Assembly (NCBI RefSeq): GCF_905171765.1
Contig: NC_053392.1
Coordinates: forward strand, 446,304,837 to 446,368,836
Reading direction: 5' to 3'
Length of the DNA: 64,000 nucleotides
From: Bufo bufo
Taxonomy: Eukaryota; Chordata; Amphibia; Anura; Bufonidae
Shown in pieces: positions 44,272-55,388 of this stretch (positions within the stretch are counted from its first letter, which is position 1; each line of letters opens with the position of its first letter). The notes under the pieces were generated by a model, which was given only the letters and a program-made list of their open reading frames with translations, searched no databases and was not told the DNA's origin. The translations under genes and the position numbers were made by a program.

Positions 44272-45249
44272 AACTATCAGGTGAATGTTGGGGGCGGGGT
44301 CAGGGCTTTTTAAACCTTCCGGTTTATTTTAATGTCCAATCCTTTTGTTTCAGGGGAGGGGGCGCTGCCGATACATGTGCACTCCACCAGCGTCCCACCA
44401 ATAGGTGGGAGCCCCGTCACATCGACTGGGGGTGTATACTATATGGCCGGGCTGTTGACGTCACCTCTTTCGCCTCCCGTCAGCCAGCCCGGTCCTCTTG
44501 ATGATGTCATTGCCAGTGCACCCACATACGTGATTGCCCTGCGTCCTCCGGCTTCACAGTGGTGTTGTGCGCATGCGCAAGAACTTTTTCTCCATTTCCA
44601 CTGACGACTGGATCTGCGCATGCCTGCGAACTTAGCTTCTGACAAGATTACAGCAAGAAAGCGTTATTGCTGTGTGGGTAGCTACTGGGGGGATAGTCAA
44701 TATGGGTATATATTGTATATTTCTTTTTTAATCACCACTTTTCTCATCTCATCAGAGGTTCACAGTGGTTAATACCCTCTGGACTTCTCCTCTTTTTTTG
44801 ATTTTAGGTTATAGATATGACTTATAGATATGGCTTTTTTGATACTTCCCTTATTGATGTCTATTATCTATTCTCTATTTTCTTTTTTTCTCTTTTTTTC
44901 CCTTTAGGTTCCTCACCCTCCTCCTGTCGGAAGCCTTCCCAGACGTGAGTATTATTCATATCGGTTTATATCCTAGTTGTCTCCACTCCCCTAATTTTTT
45001 ATCTTGCTTTCATCCATCCCTGAACGTCCGTACCCCAATTTCTTTTCTCCCTCATCTCCCTGTGGGGATGGTTATTTATTTATCTATTTAATTTTTTCCT
45101 TTTCCCTTTTTATTCATATTTATTCTCATATGGGGAGGAAAGATTTATATTTTTTATTTTTTATTTTATTTTAATGCTCCATATTTTAAATGTCATTCTC
45201 ACTAGATCCATCATATATTGTAATGCATTTCTGGATGATCCAATTGACC
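44272..45249. other. PLE 3' untranslated region
   Basis: About 980 bp with T-rich stretches after 44700. Short shadow frames only. It includes a GC-rich part (44280-44640) next to the ribozyme. Confidence 0.6.
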
Positions 45250-47814
45250 TTACAAAAAAGAAGCAAAGGTAAATCCTTCATTTAGCCCATTCGGGGCTAG
45301 GGAGTGGAGACGATAGATCCACTTCGTCTCCTCTTGTTGAAGCTTGCAGTCAATACTGCCCTGTCTGGGAGATACCCCGATCTTCTGTATCCCCCAAATT
45401 TTTAGTCCGTTTGTTTTGCCATCATGGCATGTTAGTAAATGCCTAGAGAGGGGTGTCTCTTCATTAGTATTTAATACACTAAAATGCTTCGAGATCCTCC
45501 TCCTTAATTCCTGGATGGTTTTCCCAATATACAGCTTTTCACATTCACACTGTATACAGTAGACCACCCCCGAACTCTTACAGTTGATGAACTCACGTAT
45601 CTTATAAGTTCTGTCATCATACAGGTTTTTGAATTCCTTCTTTGGAATCATAAATTTGCAGAAACTACAGGCTCCACACGGATAAGAACCCGTGGTTGTG
45701 AGCCATGTAGTTTTGATTTTGGAAGTTCTTTGAAAATGACTTCTGACTAACATTTCCTTCAAATTTCTGCCCCGTCTATATGTGATACTTGTATTTTTAG
45801 GCAGTATCTCTCTCAGATCCTTATCCGCCTTCAGGATGTGCCAGTGTTTTTGGAGAATCCTGTACACCCTGGCATTCTGTACGTCGTAGGTCCCTATGCA
45901 TCTAATGGTTTTCTCATCATCCTTTTTCCTATTATTTAGGAGTTCTTCCCGATTTGTATTTACGGCTCTATTATACGCTTGATGAAGGACCTTTTTAGGG
46001 TAACCCCTCTTTCTAAACCTCGAGTATAAGATGTTACTTTCCTTTTGAAAGGTCTCTTCGTCAGTACAATTCCGTCTGGCCCTCAAGTACTGGCCTACGG
46101 GGATGCCTCTCTTTAATTTTGGTGGATGATAGCTCTGCCAATGAAGAAAACCATTAGACGCTGTGGGTTTCCTATAGACTTCTGTTTTAATTTCTCCTGT
46201 CATGTCAAGTGTGATTTTTAAATCGAGGAAATTGATACTTTCAGACTGTATTTCTACAGTGAATATCAGACCTAGATTATTTTTATTTAATCTGTCCGTG
46301 AATTCATTGAATACATTCAATGAACCATTCCAAAAAATCAAAATGTCATCTATAAACCGACCCCAAAACAAAATACAATCTGTGAATAATGCGTTCTCCT
46401 CCGTGAATACGAATTTTTCTTCCCACCACCCAAGGTACAGGTTTGCGAAGCTAGGCGCGCAAATCCTCCCCATTGCTGTGCCGTGCGTCTGTAAATAATA
46501 AGTGCCATCAAAAACAAAATAATTGTGAGTAAGTAAAAAACGTAACAATTGTATGACTAAATCATTGTGCTGATATAAGTGTGTTCCCTTTGTATATAGG
46601 TAGTGCTCCACTGCTTTTATCCCTTTTTCATGTTCAATACTCGTGTATAAGGCCTCTACGTCGAGGCTTGCTAAAAGGGTGTTGGGGCCTAGCTGGATGC
46701 CATTTAGTTTTTTGACCATGTCCAACGTATCTTTTATATACGACGGTAAAATTTCAACAAAAGGTCTGAGAAAATAGTCTACATAGGTACTAATTCCCTC
46801 GCACAGACTGGAATTGCCAGATACAATTGGTCTTCCTGGGATTGGATCCCGCTTTTTATGTACCTTTGGCAAGGCGTAAAAAGTAGCCGTCGTTGGACAT
46901 GTATTATACAGTATTTTAAATTCATCTTTTGAGATCAAATTATCCTCTCTGGCCTGCTTTAAAAGGGACTCGAGTTCTGATTTGAATTTGACAGTTGGGT
47001 TTGACTCCAATCTTTTATAGGTCTTCCGGTCATCTAGCAGTCTTCTGACCATTCCTACATAGTCCTGTTGTTTAAGTAACACTATGTTTCCTCCTTTATC
47101 AGAGGCTTTGATTATTATTTCATCTCTCTTGGTCAGATCTGCTAGAGCAGCCTTTTCTTCATTCGTCAAATTGTTGCCAACCTCACTTTTTTTTGTCTTA
47201 ATCAGCTCTAGGTCCCTTGTGACCAAATTCACAAAAGTCTCCACACTGGCAAATCCCGAAAACGGAGGGGTGTATTTGGATCTAGGTCCCATATCCGTCA
47301 TCGGGGCTATGGAATTAGGGGCCTCTCCTCTACCCTCTCTTGATAATTCCTCCAGGATCATCAAGGCCTCCCGTTCTTTCCTACCTGAATCCTGTCTTTC
47401 TCTCTCTTGAAATTCTTTATGTAAAGCTAGTTTCCTAGCAAAGAGATTAATATCCTTTACCCAGGAGAAACAATTGAACCCTGGTGTAGGGGTGAAGGAT
47501 AGACCTTTTCCCAGTAATAGTTCATACTGGGGATCCAGGTCTATCCCAGACAGATTGATAATTTGTAAAGCCGGATCACATTCTAGATCTTTGGCGTATT
47601 GTAACCCCATTTGTCTCTGTCTCTCAATTGGATCCCTGGGACTAAAAAAGACGGTGGTATTGCGGGAGTACTCTGAGCTGTCATATGTGTTATACTTCCG
47701 TGTGTACCAGTTTCCGATGGAAATGAGAATGCAGATGGTGCAGAAGACAATGCCACCTGTAAATTTTGCTCCTGGGCGCCCGCGATCCGATTTCCTTGCA
47801 CCGGGTTTTGCCAT
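45250..47814 (-). CDS. PLE ORF2: Penelope reverse transcriptase with GIY-YIG endonuclease
   Basis: 854 residues, open throughout. Penelope proteins prime reverse transcription at a nick made by their GIY-YIG nuclease. Family N-terminal block: IINLSGIDLDP...LLGKGLSFTPT (about residues 85-110). Reverse transcriptase: IIKASDKGGNIVLL, LPKVHKKRDPIPGRPIVSG, ASLDVEALYTSIE, THGTAMGRICAPSFANLYLG and the active-site FIDDILIFW (middle third). A linker with the Cys pairs CGACSFC follows (about residue 710). GIY-YIG: GVVYCIQCECEKLYIGKT, then RRRISKH (about 740-775), and the tail WIYRLHSLAPNGLNEGF. The first 50 residues overlap ORF1 in another frame and include a hydrophobic run not typical of the family, so the true start may be internal or reached by frameshift. 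Confidence 0.93.
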   Translation of the reverse strand: MAKPGARKSDRGRPGAKFTGGIVFCTICILISIGNWYTRKYNTYDSSEYSRNTTVFFSPRDPIERQRQMGLQYAKDLECDPALQIINLSGIDLDPQYELLLGKGLSFTPTPGFNCFSWVKDINLFARKLALHKEFQERERQDSGRKEREALMILEELSREGRGEAPNSIAPMTDMGPRSKYTPPFSGFASVETFVNLVTRDLELIKTKKSEVGNNLTNEEKAALADLTKRDEIIIKASDKGGNIVLLKQQDYVGMVRRLLDDRKTYKRLESNPTVKFKSELESLLKQAREDNLISKDEFKILYNTCPTTATFYALPKVHKKRDPIPGRPIVSGNSSLCEGISTYVDYFLRPFVEILPSYIKDTLDMVKKLNGIQLGPNTLLASLDVEALYTSIEHEKGIKAVEHYLYTKGTHLYQHNDLVIQLLRFLLTHNYFVFDGTYYLQTHGTAMGRICAPSFANLYLGWWEEKFVFTEENALFTDCILFWGRFIDDILIFWNGSLNVFNEFTDRLNKNNLGLIFTVEIQSESINFLDLKITLDMTGEIKTEVYRKPTASNGFLHWQSYHPPKLKRGIPVGQYLRARRNCTDEETFQKESNILYSRFRKRGYPKKVLHQAYNRAVNTNREELLNNRKKDDEKTIRCIGTYDVQNARVYRILQKHWHILKADKDLREILPKNTSITYRRGRNLKEMLVRSHFQRTSKIKTTWLTTTGSYPCGACSFCKFMIPKKEFKNLYDDRTYKIREFINCKSSGVVYCIQCECEKLYIGKTIQELRRRISKHFSVLNTNEETPLSRHLLTCHDGKTNGLKIWGIQKIGVSPRQGSIDCKLQQEETKWIYRLHSLAPNGLNEGFTFASFL

Positions 47815-48578
47815 TTTTCGGTGGTGTGGGGTCCCCCAGTTGCTCCCTGATTCTGTGGGTATTTTTTGGATTGATAACCACCCCGATGGTATCTGTTCTT
47901 TTTTTTCCCACTATATTTAGAGGGGTACCTGCCACTTCCTTCTGATTCAGATACCTCAGACTCTGATATATCAGTGTAATCCCTTTGCTCAGATCTCCTA
48001 GAGAAATAGGGGTTCTTACTATTTTTGTTGTTATATATGTGCCCCGTTTCAAAATCCCTTTTATCTCTCAGATATTTCTTGTGCTTACGTTCTTTAATCT
48101 CACTTTGTGCACTTTCTATGTTCTTTTGGAGTCTGGTTTCAAATGAGGGAAATTCAGGTTGTGTCTTAAATATCTGAATGTCACCTATCTCTTTCTCTAA
48201 CTGTGCAGCTACTCTCGTTAGTAATTTTCTCTCGTATTCACATATATACTGTTGCATCCGGAGAGAATTATCCGTAAGTAACTCCTCCCAACCCTTGACA
48301 AATTCTACGTCGTCTTGATGCGCATTAGGAGTGATCCGTATGCGCATACCCCTGTAGACTATCTTTTGTTGGAGGTATGTCTCCAGACTGGTAACCTCCC
48401 AGATGGATCTAATATATTTCTTATAGGTTTTGTTAATCTCTTTGAATGCCTGAGATATATCTTGGCAATTCAAGGGGAGATTGTCGCTGGAGAACACTAT
48501 GTTCGCTTCAGAGAGAAAGGCCTGACTATTTAATTGACTAGAGAGAAATCCTGCCATCTCAATCCGATTATTCATCAA
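47583..48578 (-). CDS. PLE ORF1: lysine-rich coiled-coil protein
   Basis: 331 residues, open, starting MMNNRIEMAGFLSSQ. The N-terminal 150 residues look helical (FKEINKTYKKYIRSIWEV, MQQYICEYERKLLTRVAAQ). A basic block KERKHKKYLRDKRD then leads to a Ser/Arg/Gly-rich tail (SEVSESEGSGRYPSK). The decayed PLE at 17965-18760 has a similarly placed protein with a matching basic block. It overlaps ORF2 by 232 bp in a different frame, so ORF2 may be reached by frameshifting or reinitiation. No known domain is recognised. An RNA-binding role is a guess. Confidence 0.75.
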   Translation of the reverse strand: MMNNRIEMAGFLSSQLNSQAFLSEANIVFSSDNLPLNCQDISQAFKEINKTYKKYIRSIWEVTSLETYLQQKIVYRGMRIRITPNAHQDDVEFVKGWEELLTDNSLRMQQYICEYERKLLTRVAAQLEKEIGDIQIFKTQPEFPSFETRLQKNIESAQSEIKERKHKKYLRDKRDFETGHIYNNKNSKNPYFSRRSEQRDYTDISESEVSESEGSGRYPSKYSGKKKNRYHRGGYQSKKYPQNQGATGGPHTTEKWQNPVQGNRIAGAQEQNLQVALSSAPSAFSFPSETGTHGSITHMTAQSTPAIPPSFLVPGIQLRDRDKWGYNTPKI

Positions 48579-48706
48579 CTCTATATATGGCTATTCATTG
48601 GGGTCACAGCCATTAAACAAGGGTTTCCCAGAAGGGCAGTATATATACAGGATCAATCGTTTGTGGGGTCCTTTGTGAGATTGGGCGGATAAGCCCCTTC
48701 AAACAG

Positions 48707-49009
48707 ACAATTGTAACAAACAAAGAAATCCCTCAAAGGAGTTGCTACGCAACTATTTACCAAAATTTTTTTAATTATTAACGGTCACTAGGACCACGCG
48801 TATTTTTGCAACTCCTCTGACTAATAATATAAAACTCAATTTTATTATATTTCTTTTAAAACCAACATAATGCTTGGGAACATAAAGTGGGGAGATTAAA
48901 ACTTTCAGGAGTGACAGTTGCACTATCAGTGGCCAAAGATTCTGTGTACAGCTTTTGTCATCAGACTTGCCTACATATTTTTTATAAATCAGTGATGTAG
49001 AGTCTCTTA
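48707..49009 (-). repeat. PLE terminal repeat (pLTR), right copy
   Basis: The direct partner of 43871-44172, upstream of ORF1 in the sense direction. It probably holds the promoter, but I see no clear TATA box with conserved spacing. Confidence 0.92.
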
Positions 49010-50170
49010 CATTTAGGCCCAGGCACCCAGGCAGAGGAGAGAGGTCCCGTAACAGAGAATCTGGCCTTATGTCAGCGCAGAATCTGTATTCATGTCATAG
49101 CAGAGAATCAGGCTTCACGTCACCCACCACTGGAACAGGCCACTGTCACACATTTAGGCCCAGGCACCCAGGCATAGGAGAGAGGTCCCGTAACAGAGAA
49201 TCTGGCCTTATGTCAGCGCAGAATCTGTATTCATGTCATAGCAGAGAATCAGGCTTCACGTCACCCACCACTGGAACAGGCCACTGTCACACATTTAGGC
49301 CCCGGCACCCAGACAGAGGAGAGCGGTCCCGTAACAGAGAATCTGGCCTTATGTCAGCGCAGAATCTGTATTCATGTCATAGCAGAGAATCAGGCTTCAC
49401 GTCACCCACCACTGGAACAGGCCACTGTCACACATTTAGGCCCCGGCACCCAGACAGAGGAGAGCGGTCCCGTAACAGAGAATCTGGCCTTATGTCAGTG
49501 CAGAATCTGTATTCATGTCATAGCAGAGAATCAGGCTTCACGTCACCCACCACTGGAACAGGCCACTGTCACACATTTAGGCCCAGGCACCCAGGCAGAG
49601 GAGAGAGGTCCCGTAACAGAGAATCTGGCCTTATGTCAGCGCAGAATCTGTATTCATGTCATAGCAGAGAATCAGGCTTCACGTCACCCACCACTGGAAC
49701 AGGCCACTGTCACACATTTAGGCCCAGGCACCCAGGCAGAGGAGAGAGGTCCCGTAACAGAGAATCTGGCCTTATGTCAGCGCAGAATCTGTATTCATGT
49801 CATAGCAGAGAATCAGGCTTCACGTCACCCACCACTGGAACAGGCCTCTGTCACACATTTAGGCCCCGGCACCCAGACAGAGGAGAGCGGTCCCGTAACA
49901 GAGAATCTGGCCTTATGTCAGCGCAGAATCTGTCTTCATGTCATAGCAGAGAATCAGGCTTCACGTCAGCCACCACTGGAACAGGCCACTGTCACACATT
50001 TAGGCCCAGGCACCCAGGCAGAGGAGAGCGGTCCCGTAACAGAGAATCTGGCCTTATGTCAGCGCAGAATCTGTATTCATGTCATAGCAGAGAATCAGGC
50101 TTCACGTCACCCACCACTGGAACAGGCCACTGTCACACATTTAGGCCCCGGCACCCAGACAGAGGAGAGG
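49009..50170. repeat. 141-bp tandem array, right part (about 8 units)
   Basis: The same unit as 42850-43870, resuming right after the PLE. The array ends at 50170 where the hAT 3' region with the transposase stop begins. A 377-residue frame through it is a repeat artefact. Confidence 0.92.
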
Positions 50171-50286
50171 TTCATTCAACTTTGGGTTGCCCCGCAATAT
50201 AATGGTAAAATGAAATTAAAAATAGTATTGAATGAGGAAGTGCCCTGGAGTAGAATAATATATTGTTAAGGGGAGGTAGTTAATAT

Positions 50287-53200
50287 CTAATCTGAACAAG
50301 GGATGGACAGGTCCTGTGGGATCCATGCCTGGTTCATTTTTATGAACGTCAGCTTGTCCACATTGGCTGTAGACAGGCGGCTGCCTTTGTCTGTAATGAC
50401 GCCCCCTGCCGTGCTGAATACACGTTCAGACAAAACGCTGGCCGCCGGGCAGGCCAGCACCTCCAAGGCATAAAAGGCTAGCTCTGGCCACGTGGACAAT
50501 TTGGAGACCCAGAAGTTGAATGGGGCTGAACCATCAGTCAGTACGTGGAGGGGTGTGCACAGGTACTGTTCCACCATGTTAGTAAAATGTTGCCTCCTGC
50601 TAACACGTTCCGTATCAGGTGGTGGTGCACTTAGCTGTGGCGTGTTGACAAAACTTTTCCACATCTCTGCCATGCTAACCCTGCCCTCAGAGGAGCTGAG
50701 CGTGACACAGCTGCGTTGGCGACCTCTTGCTCCTCCTCTGCCTTCGCCTTGGGCTTCCACTGGTTCCCCTGTGACATTTGGGAATGCTCTCAGTAGCGCG
50801 TCTACCAATGTGCGCTTGTACTCGCGCATCTTCCTATCACGCTCCAGTGTAGGAAGTAAGGTGGGCACATTGTCTTTGTACCGGGGATCCAGCAGGGTGG
50901 CAACCCAGTAGTCCGCACACGTTAAAATGTGGGCAACTCTGCTGTCGTTGCGCAGGCACTGCAGCATGTAGTCGCTCATGTGTGCCAGGCTGCCCAGAGG
51001 TAAGGACAAGCTGTCCTCTGTGGGAGGCGTATCGTCATCGTCCTGTGTTTCCCCCCAGCCACGCACCAGTGATGGGCCCGAGCTGCTTTGGGTGCCACCC
51101 CGCTGTGAACATGCTTCATCCTCATCCTCCTCCACCTCCTCCTCATCCTCGTCCTCCTCGTCCTCCAGTAGTGGGCCCTGTCTGGCCACATTTGTACCTG
51201 GCCTCTGGTGTTGCAAAAAACCTCCCTCTGAGTCACTTCGAAGAGACTGGCCTGAAAGTGCTAAAAATGACCCCTCTTCCTCCTCTTCCTCCTGGGCCAC
51301 CTCCTCTTCCATCATCGCCCTAAGTGTTTTCGAGTACTGGCCATGTTGGTGGAGTACTCGAAACAGCACAACAGGGCACACAGGTCTCGCATGGAGGCCC
51401 AGTCATTGGTGGTGAAGTGGGTCTGATCCGCAGTGCGACTGACCCGTGCGTGCTGCAGCTGAAACTCCACTATGGCCTGCTGCTACTCGCACAGTCTGTC
51501 CAGCATATGCAAGGTGGAGTTCCACCTGGTGGGCACGTCGCATATGAGGCGGTGAGCGGGAAGGCCGAAGTTACGCTGTAGCGCAGACAGGCGAGCAGCG
51601 GCAGGGTGTGAACGCCGGAAGCACGAACAGACGGCCCGCACTTTATGCAGCAGCTCTGACATGTCGGGGTAGTTGCGATTGAACTTCTGCACCACCAAAT
51701 TCAGCACATGCGCCAGGCAAGGGATGTGCGTCAAACCGGCTAGTCCCAGAGCTGCAACGAGATTTCGCCCATTATCGCACACCACCAGGCCGGGCTTGAG
51801 GCTCACCGGCAGCAACCACTCGTCGGTCTGTTGTTCTATACCCCGCCACAACTCCTGTGCGGTGTGGGGCCTGTCCCCCAAACATATGAGTTTCAGAATG
51901 GCCTGCTGACGTTTACCCCGTGCTGTGCTGAAGTTGGTGGTGAAGGTGTGTGGCTGACTGGATGAGCAGGTGGAAGAACAGGAGGAGGATGCTGAGTAGG
52001 AGGAGGAGGAGACAGGAGGCAAAGAATGTTGCCCTGCGATCCTTGGCGGCGGAAGGACGTGCGCCAAATAGCTCTCCGCCTGGGACCCAGCCGCCACTAC
52101 ATTTACCCAGTGTGCAGTTAGGGAGATATAGCGTCCCTGGCCGTGCTTACTGGTCCACATATCTGTGGTTAGGTGACCTTGCCACAGATGGCGTTGCGCA
52201 GTGCACACTTGATTTTATCGGACACTTGTTTGTGCAGGGAAGGCACGGCTCTCTTGGAGAAGTAGTGGCGGCTGGGAACAACATACTGTGGGACAGCAAG
52301 TGACATGAGCTGTTTGAAGCTGTGTGTGTCCACCAGCCTAAATGACAGCATTTCATAGGCCAGTAGTTTAGAAATGCTGGCATTCAGGGCCAGGGATCGA
52401 GGGTGTGAGATAGAGAGCTGAACGCTGCCGTATGACATGGTTGAGATGCTTGGTGACGCAGGTGGTGGTGTTGGTGGTACATCCCATGTTTGCTGGGCGG
52501 CAGGTGCCAACGTTCCTCCAGAGGCGGAGGAAGAGGCCGAGGCGGCGGCAGCAGCAGCAGAAGAGGCCGAGGCGGCAGCAGCAGAAGAGGTAGCAGGGGG
52601 AGCCTGAGTGACTTCCTTGTTTTTAAGGTGTTTACTCCACTGCAGGTGCCTGGTCATGCAGGTTGTGCTAAGGTTCAGAACGTTAATGCCTCGCTTCAGG
52701 CTCTGATGGCACAGCGTGCAAACCACTCGGGTCTTGTCGTCAGCACATTGTTTGAAGAAGTGCCATGCCAGGGAACTCCTTGAAGCTGCCTTTGGGGTGC
52801 TCGGTCCCAGATGGCGGCGGTCAGTAGCAGACGGAGTCTCTTGGCGGCGGGTGTTCTGATTTTGCCCACTGCTCCCTCTTTTGCTACGCTGTTGGCTCGG
52901 TCTCACCACTGCCTCTTCCTTCGAACTGTGAAAGTCAGTGGCACGACCTTCATTCCATGTGGGGTCTAGGACCTCATCGTCCCCTGCATCGTCTTCCACC
53001 CAGTCTTGATCCCTGACCTCCTCTTCAGTCTGCACACTGCAGAAAGACGCAGCAGTTGGCACCTGTGTTTCGTCATCATCAGAGACGTGCTGAGGTGGTA
53101 TTCCCATGTCCTCATCATCAGGAAAAATAAGTGGTTGTGCGTTAGTGCATTCTATCTCTTCCACCCCTGGGGAAGGGCTAGGTGGATGCCCTTGTGAAAC

Positions 53201-53620
53201 CCTGGCAGCAGAGTCTTCAAACAGCATAAGAGACTGCTGCATAACTTGAGGCTCAGACAGTTTCCCTGATATGCATGTGGGTGATGTGACAGACCGATGG
53301 GCTTGGTTTTCATGCGCCATCTGTGCGCTTTCTGCAGAAGACTGGGTGGGAGATAATGTGAACGTGCTGGATCCACTGTCGGCCACCCAATTGACTAATG
53401 CCTGTACCTGCTCAGGCCTTACCATCCTTAGAACGGCATTGGGCCCCACCAAATATCGCTGTAAATTCTGCTGGCTACTGGGACCTGAGGTAGTTGGTTC
53501 ACTAGGACGTGTGGCTGTGGCAGAACGGCCACGTCCTCTCCCAGCACCAGAGGGTCCACTAACACCACCACGACCATGTCCACGTCCGCGTCCGCGTCCC
53601 TTATTAGATGTTTTCCTCAT
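50287..53620 (-). pseudogene. hAT family A transposase, copy 1, broken
   Basis: A cut-and-paste transposase with an N-terminal BED finger. From the ATG at 53620: an Arg/Gly-rich start (RGRGRGHGRGG), an acidic middle, the BED finger (about residues 285-340: W-HFF, CTLCHQSL, then H and H in TRHLQWSKH), an Ala/Ser-rich linker, and the core from about 52300 with FKQLMSLAVPQYVVPSR. Then CTLHLTTD-type DDE region (LTTDMWTSKHGQGR, 52165), GLVVCDNGRNLVAALG, DVPTRWNST (51560), WVATLLDPRYKD (50900) and the dimerisation tail LSERVFSTAGGVITDK (50430). Breaks: a frame slip near 52170-52200 (GKVT in place of GKVHLTTD) and a TAG near 51483. Almost complete otherwise. Confidence 0.92.
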
Positions 53621-53639
53621 TGTTCCCGTTCACCACAAT

Positions 53640-54400
53640 TTTGAGAATTGCAAATTTGGGAATGCTTTTTCAACCCAGAACAAAAAGTCTGCTTTTACGG
53701 TCACTACAAATAACTTGACCAGCTAAAACTGTGCAGATTTGGTTGAATAGAGATGTGAGACCTGTTTTTTTTTTGCGCTGTGTGACAGTTATAGGTTTAA
53801 TCACAGAATCACACTTCTATCAGCACGCTAGCGTGTGTCTTAGGTTTTTCTGAATGACACTATCAATACCTTCAATGTAAGATTTTCTTTTTGGGATAGA
53901 TTTCAAGTAGGCCTCAAATACCACAAACTAGTTATTTTCAGAATGGCAAATTTGGGAATGCTTTTTCAACCCAGAACAAAAAGTCTGCTTTTACGGTCAC
54001 TACAAATAACTTGACCAGCTAAAACTGTGCAGATTTGGTTGAATAGAAATGTCAGGTCTATTTTTTAGGCGCTGGGTGACAGGCTCAACTTGCCCCTGAT
54101 GTAATATATGGCCAAAAAATAACCACACTGTTGATGGTTAAATGCACTTGGGTGACACAGGCTCAGCCTGCAGCTGATGTAGTATATGGCCAAAAAATAA
54201 TCAGACTGTTGATGGTTAAATGCACTTGGGTGACACAGGCTCAGCCTGCAGCTGATGTAGTATATGGCCAAAAAATAACCAGACTGTTGATGGTTAAATG
54301 CACTTCGGTGACACAGGCTCAGCCTGCAGCTGATGTAGGATATAGCACAAAATAGCCACACTATCGATGGTTAAATACACTTGGTGATAGCTCGTGCTGG
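53640..54400. repeat. right arrays of hAT family A
   Basis: Two 290-bp units (53651 and 53941, with AACCCAGAACAAAAAGTCTG) followed by four 73-bp units (54060-54380, with GATGGTTAAATGCACTTGG and GACACAGGCTCAGCCTGCAG). The same units occur inverted in copy 2 (57270-58440). Confidence 0.88.
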
Positions 54401-55388
54401 CGCACCACAAGTCACAAAATGGCCGCCGATCACCCCAGAAAAAAAATGATCTAAAAACGCTCTTGGCAGCCTCAAAAAAGTGAGCAAGTCAATAATAGCA
54501 CTTCAATGATCCACAGCTGCAGATCGATCACAGAATGAAGTCTTTTGGAGGAGTTAATCTGCCTAATCTTGCCCTAACGTCGCAGCTGCAACCTCTCCCT
54601 ATACTGATCATAGCAGAGTGACGTGCGGCGCTACGTGACTCCAGCTTAAATAGAGGCTGGGTCACATGGTGCACTGGCCAATCACAGCCATGCCAATAGT
54701 AGGCATGGCTGTGATGGCCTCTTGGGCCAAGTAGTATGACGCTTGTTGATTGGCTGCTTTGCAGCCTTTCAAAAAGCGCCAAGAAAGAGCCGAACACCGA
54801 ACTCGAACCCGGACTTTTACGAAAATGTTCGGGTTCGGGTCCGTGTCACGGACACCCCAAAATTCGGTACGAACCCGAACTATACAGTTCGGGTTCGCTC
54901 ATCCCTACTGGTAACCATTCAGAAAAAGCTAAACATCGGATCCGGTAATGCGCCGAAACGACATTTAGCTTAAGGCCGGATTCGGATTGATGCATTTCAA
55001 TGGGCATTAATTCCGGATCCGGCCTTGCGCCAAGTGTTCCGGATTTTTGACCGGAGCAAAAAGCGCAGCATGCTGCAGTATTTTCTCCGGCCAAAAAACG
55101 TTCCGGTCCTGAACTGAAGACATCCTGATGCATCCTGAACAAATTTCTCTCTATTCAGAATGCATTGGGATAATCCTGATCAGGATTTTTCTGGCATAGA
55201 GCCCCGACGACAGAACTCTATGCCGGAAAAGAAATACGCAAGTGTGAAAGAGCCCTTACAGCTAATACATTAAATTGAGTAGAATAGTGTTTGGATAGTG
55301 TGTAAATCTCAGATATGTTGATTTATAAAAAAAAATGGAAAAATGTAAAAAAATTATTTGTTTATTCAAATTTTATTTTTTATCCTAG

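Larger units (their letters stand above)
43871..49008 (-). mobile_element. Penelope-like element 3, apparently intact
   Basis: It is flanked by ACATTTAGGCCCAG at 43857-43870 and 49009-49022, a 14-bp duplication, though it lies in a tandem array, which weakens this. Direct terminal repeats of about 302 bp: 43871-44172 and 48707-49009. Minus-strand order is terminal repeat, ORF1 (48578-47583), ORF2 (47814-45250), hammerhead (44271-44231), terminal repeat. I counted only one substitution and one indel between the two terminal repeats. Confidence 0.9.
42506..54907 (-). mobile_element. hAT family A, copy 1 (12.4 kb with nested PLE)
   Basis: Termini TAGAGTTGAGCGAAC (42506) and, read inwards from 54907, TAGGGATGAGCGAAC. 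The 8-bp duplication CTGGTAAC is at 42498-42505 and 54908-54915. Inside: GTTCGGGTTCG-rich ends, the 141-bp array (interrupted by the PLE 43871-49008), a transposase on the minus strand (53620-50287) and a right array. The exact duplication makes the boundaries firm. Confidence 0.95.
42230..55255. mobile_element. PIF/Harbinger MITE, split by a nested hAT
   Basis: Left terminus GGCCTCTTTCACACTTGCGT (42230) and right terminus, read inwards, GGGCTCTTTCACACTTGCGT (ending 55255). TTA flanks both sides (42227-42229, 55256-55258), the 3-bp TWA duplication of Harbinger. Without the hAT it is about 620 bp. The left part contains TGACGTCA sites. It lies in intron 1 of the MADF gene. Confidence 0.88.

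Noticed and set aside
50978..51415. Ser-rich protein antisense to the hAT transposase
   Set aside because: It is the complement of the Glu/Asp-rich coding stretch and the codon pattern fits only the minus strand gene.
54065..54361. 98-residue repeat peptide
   Set aside because: It is a product of the 73-bp array of the hAT.
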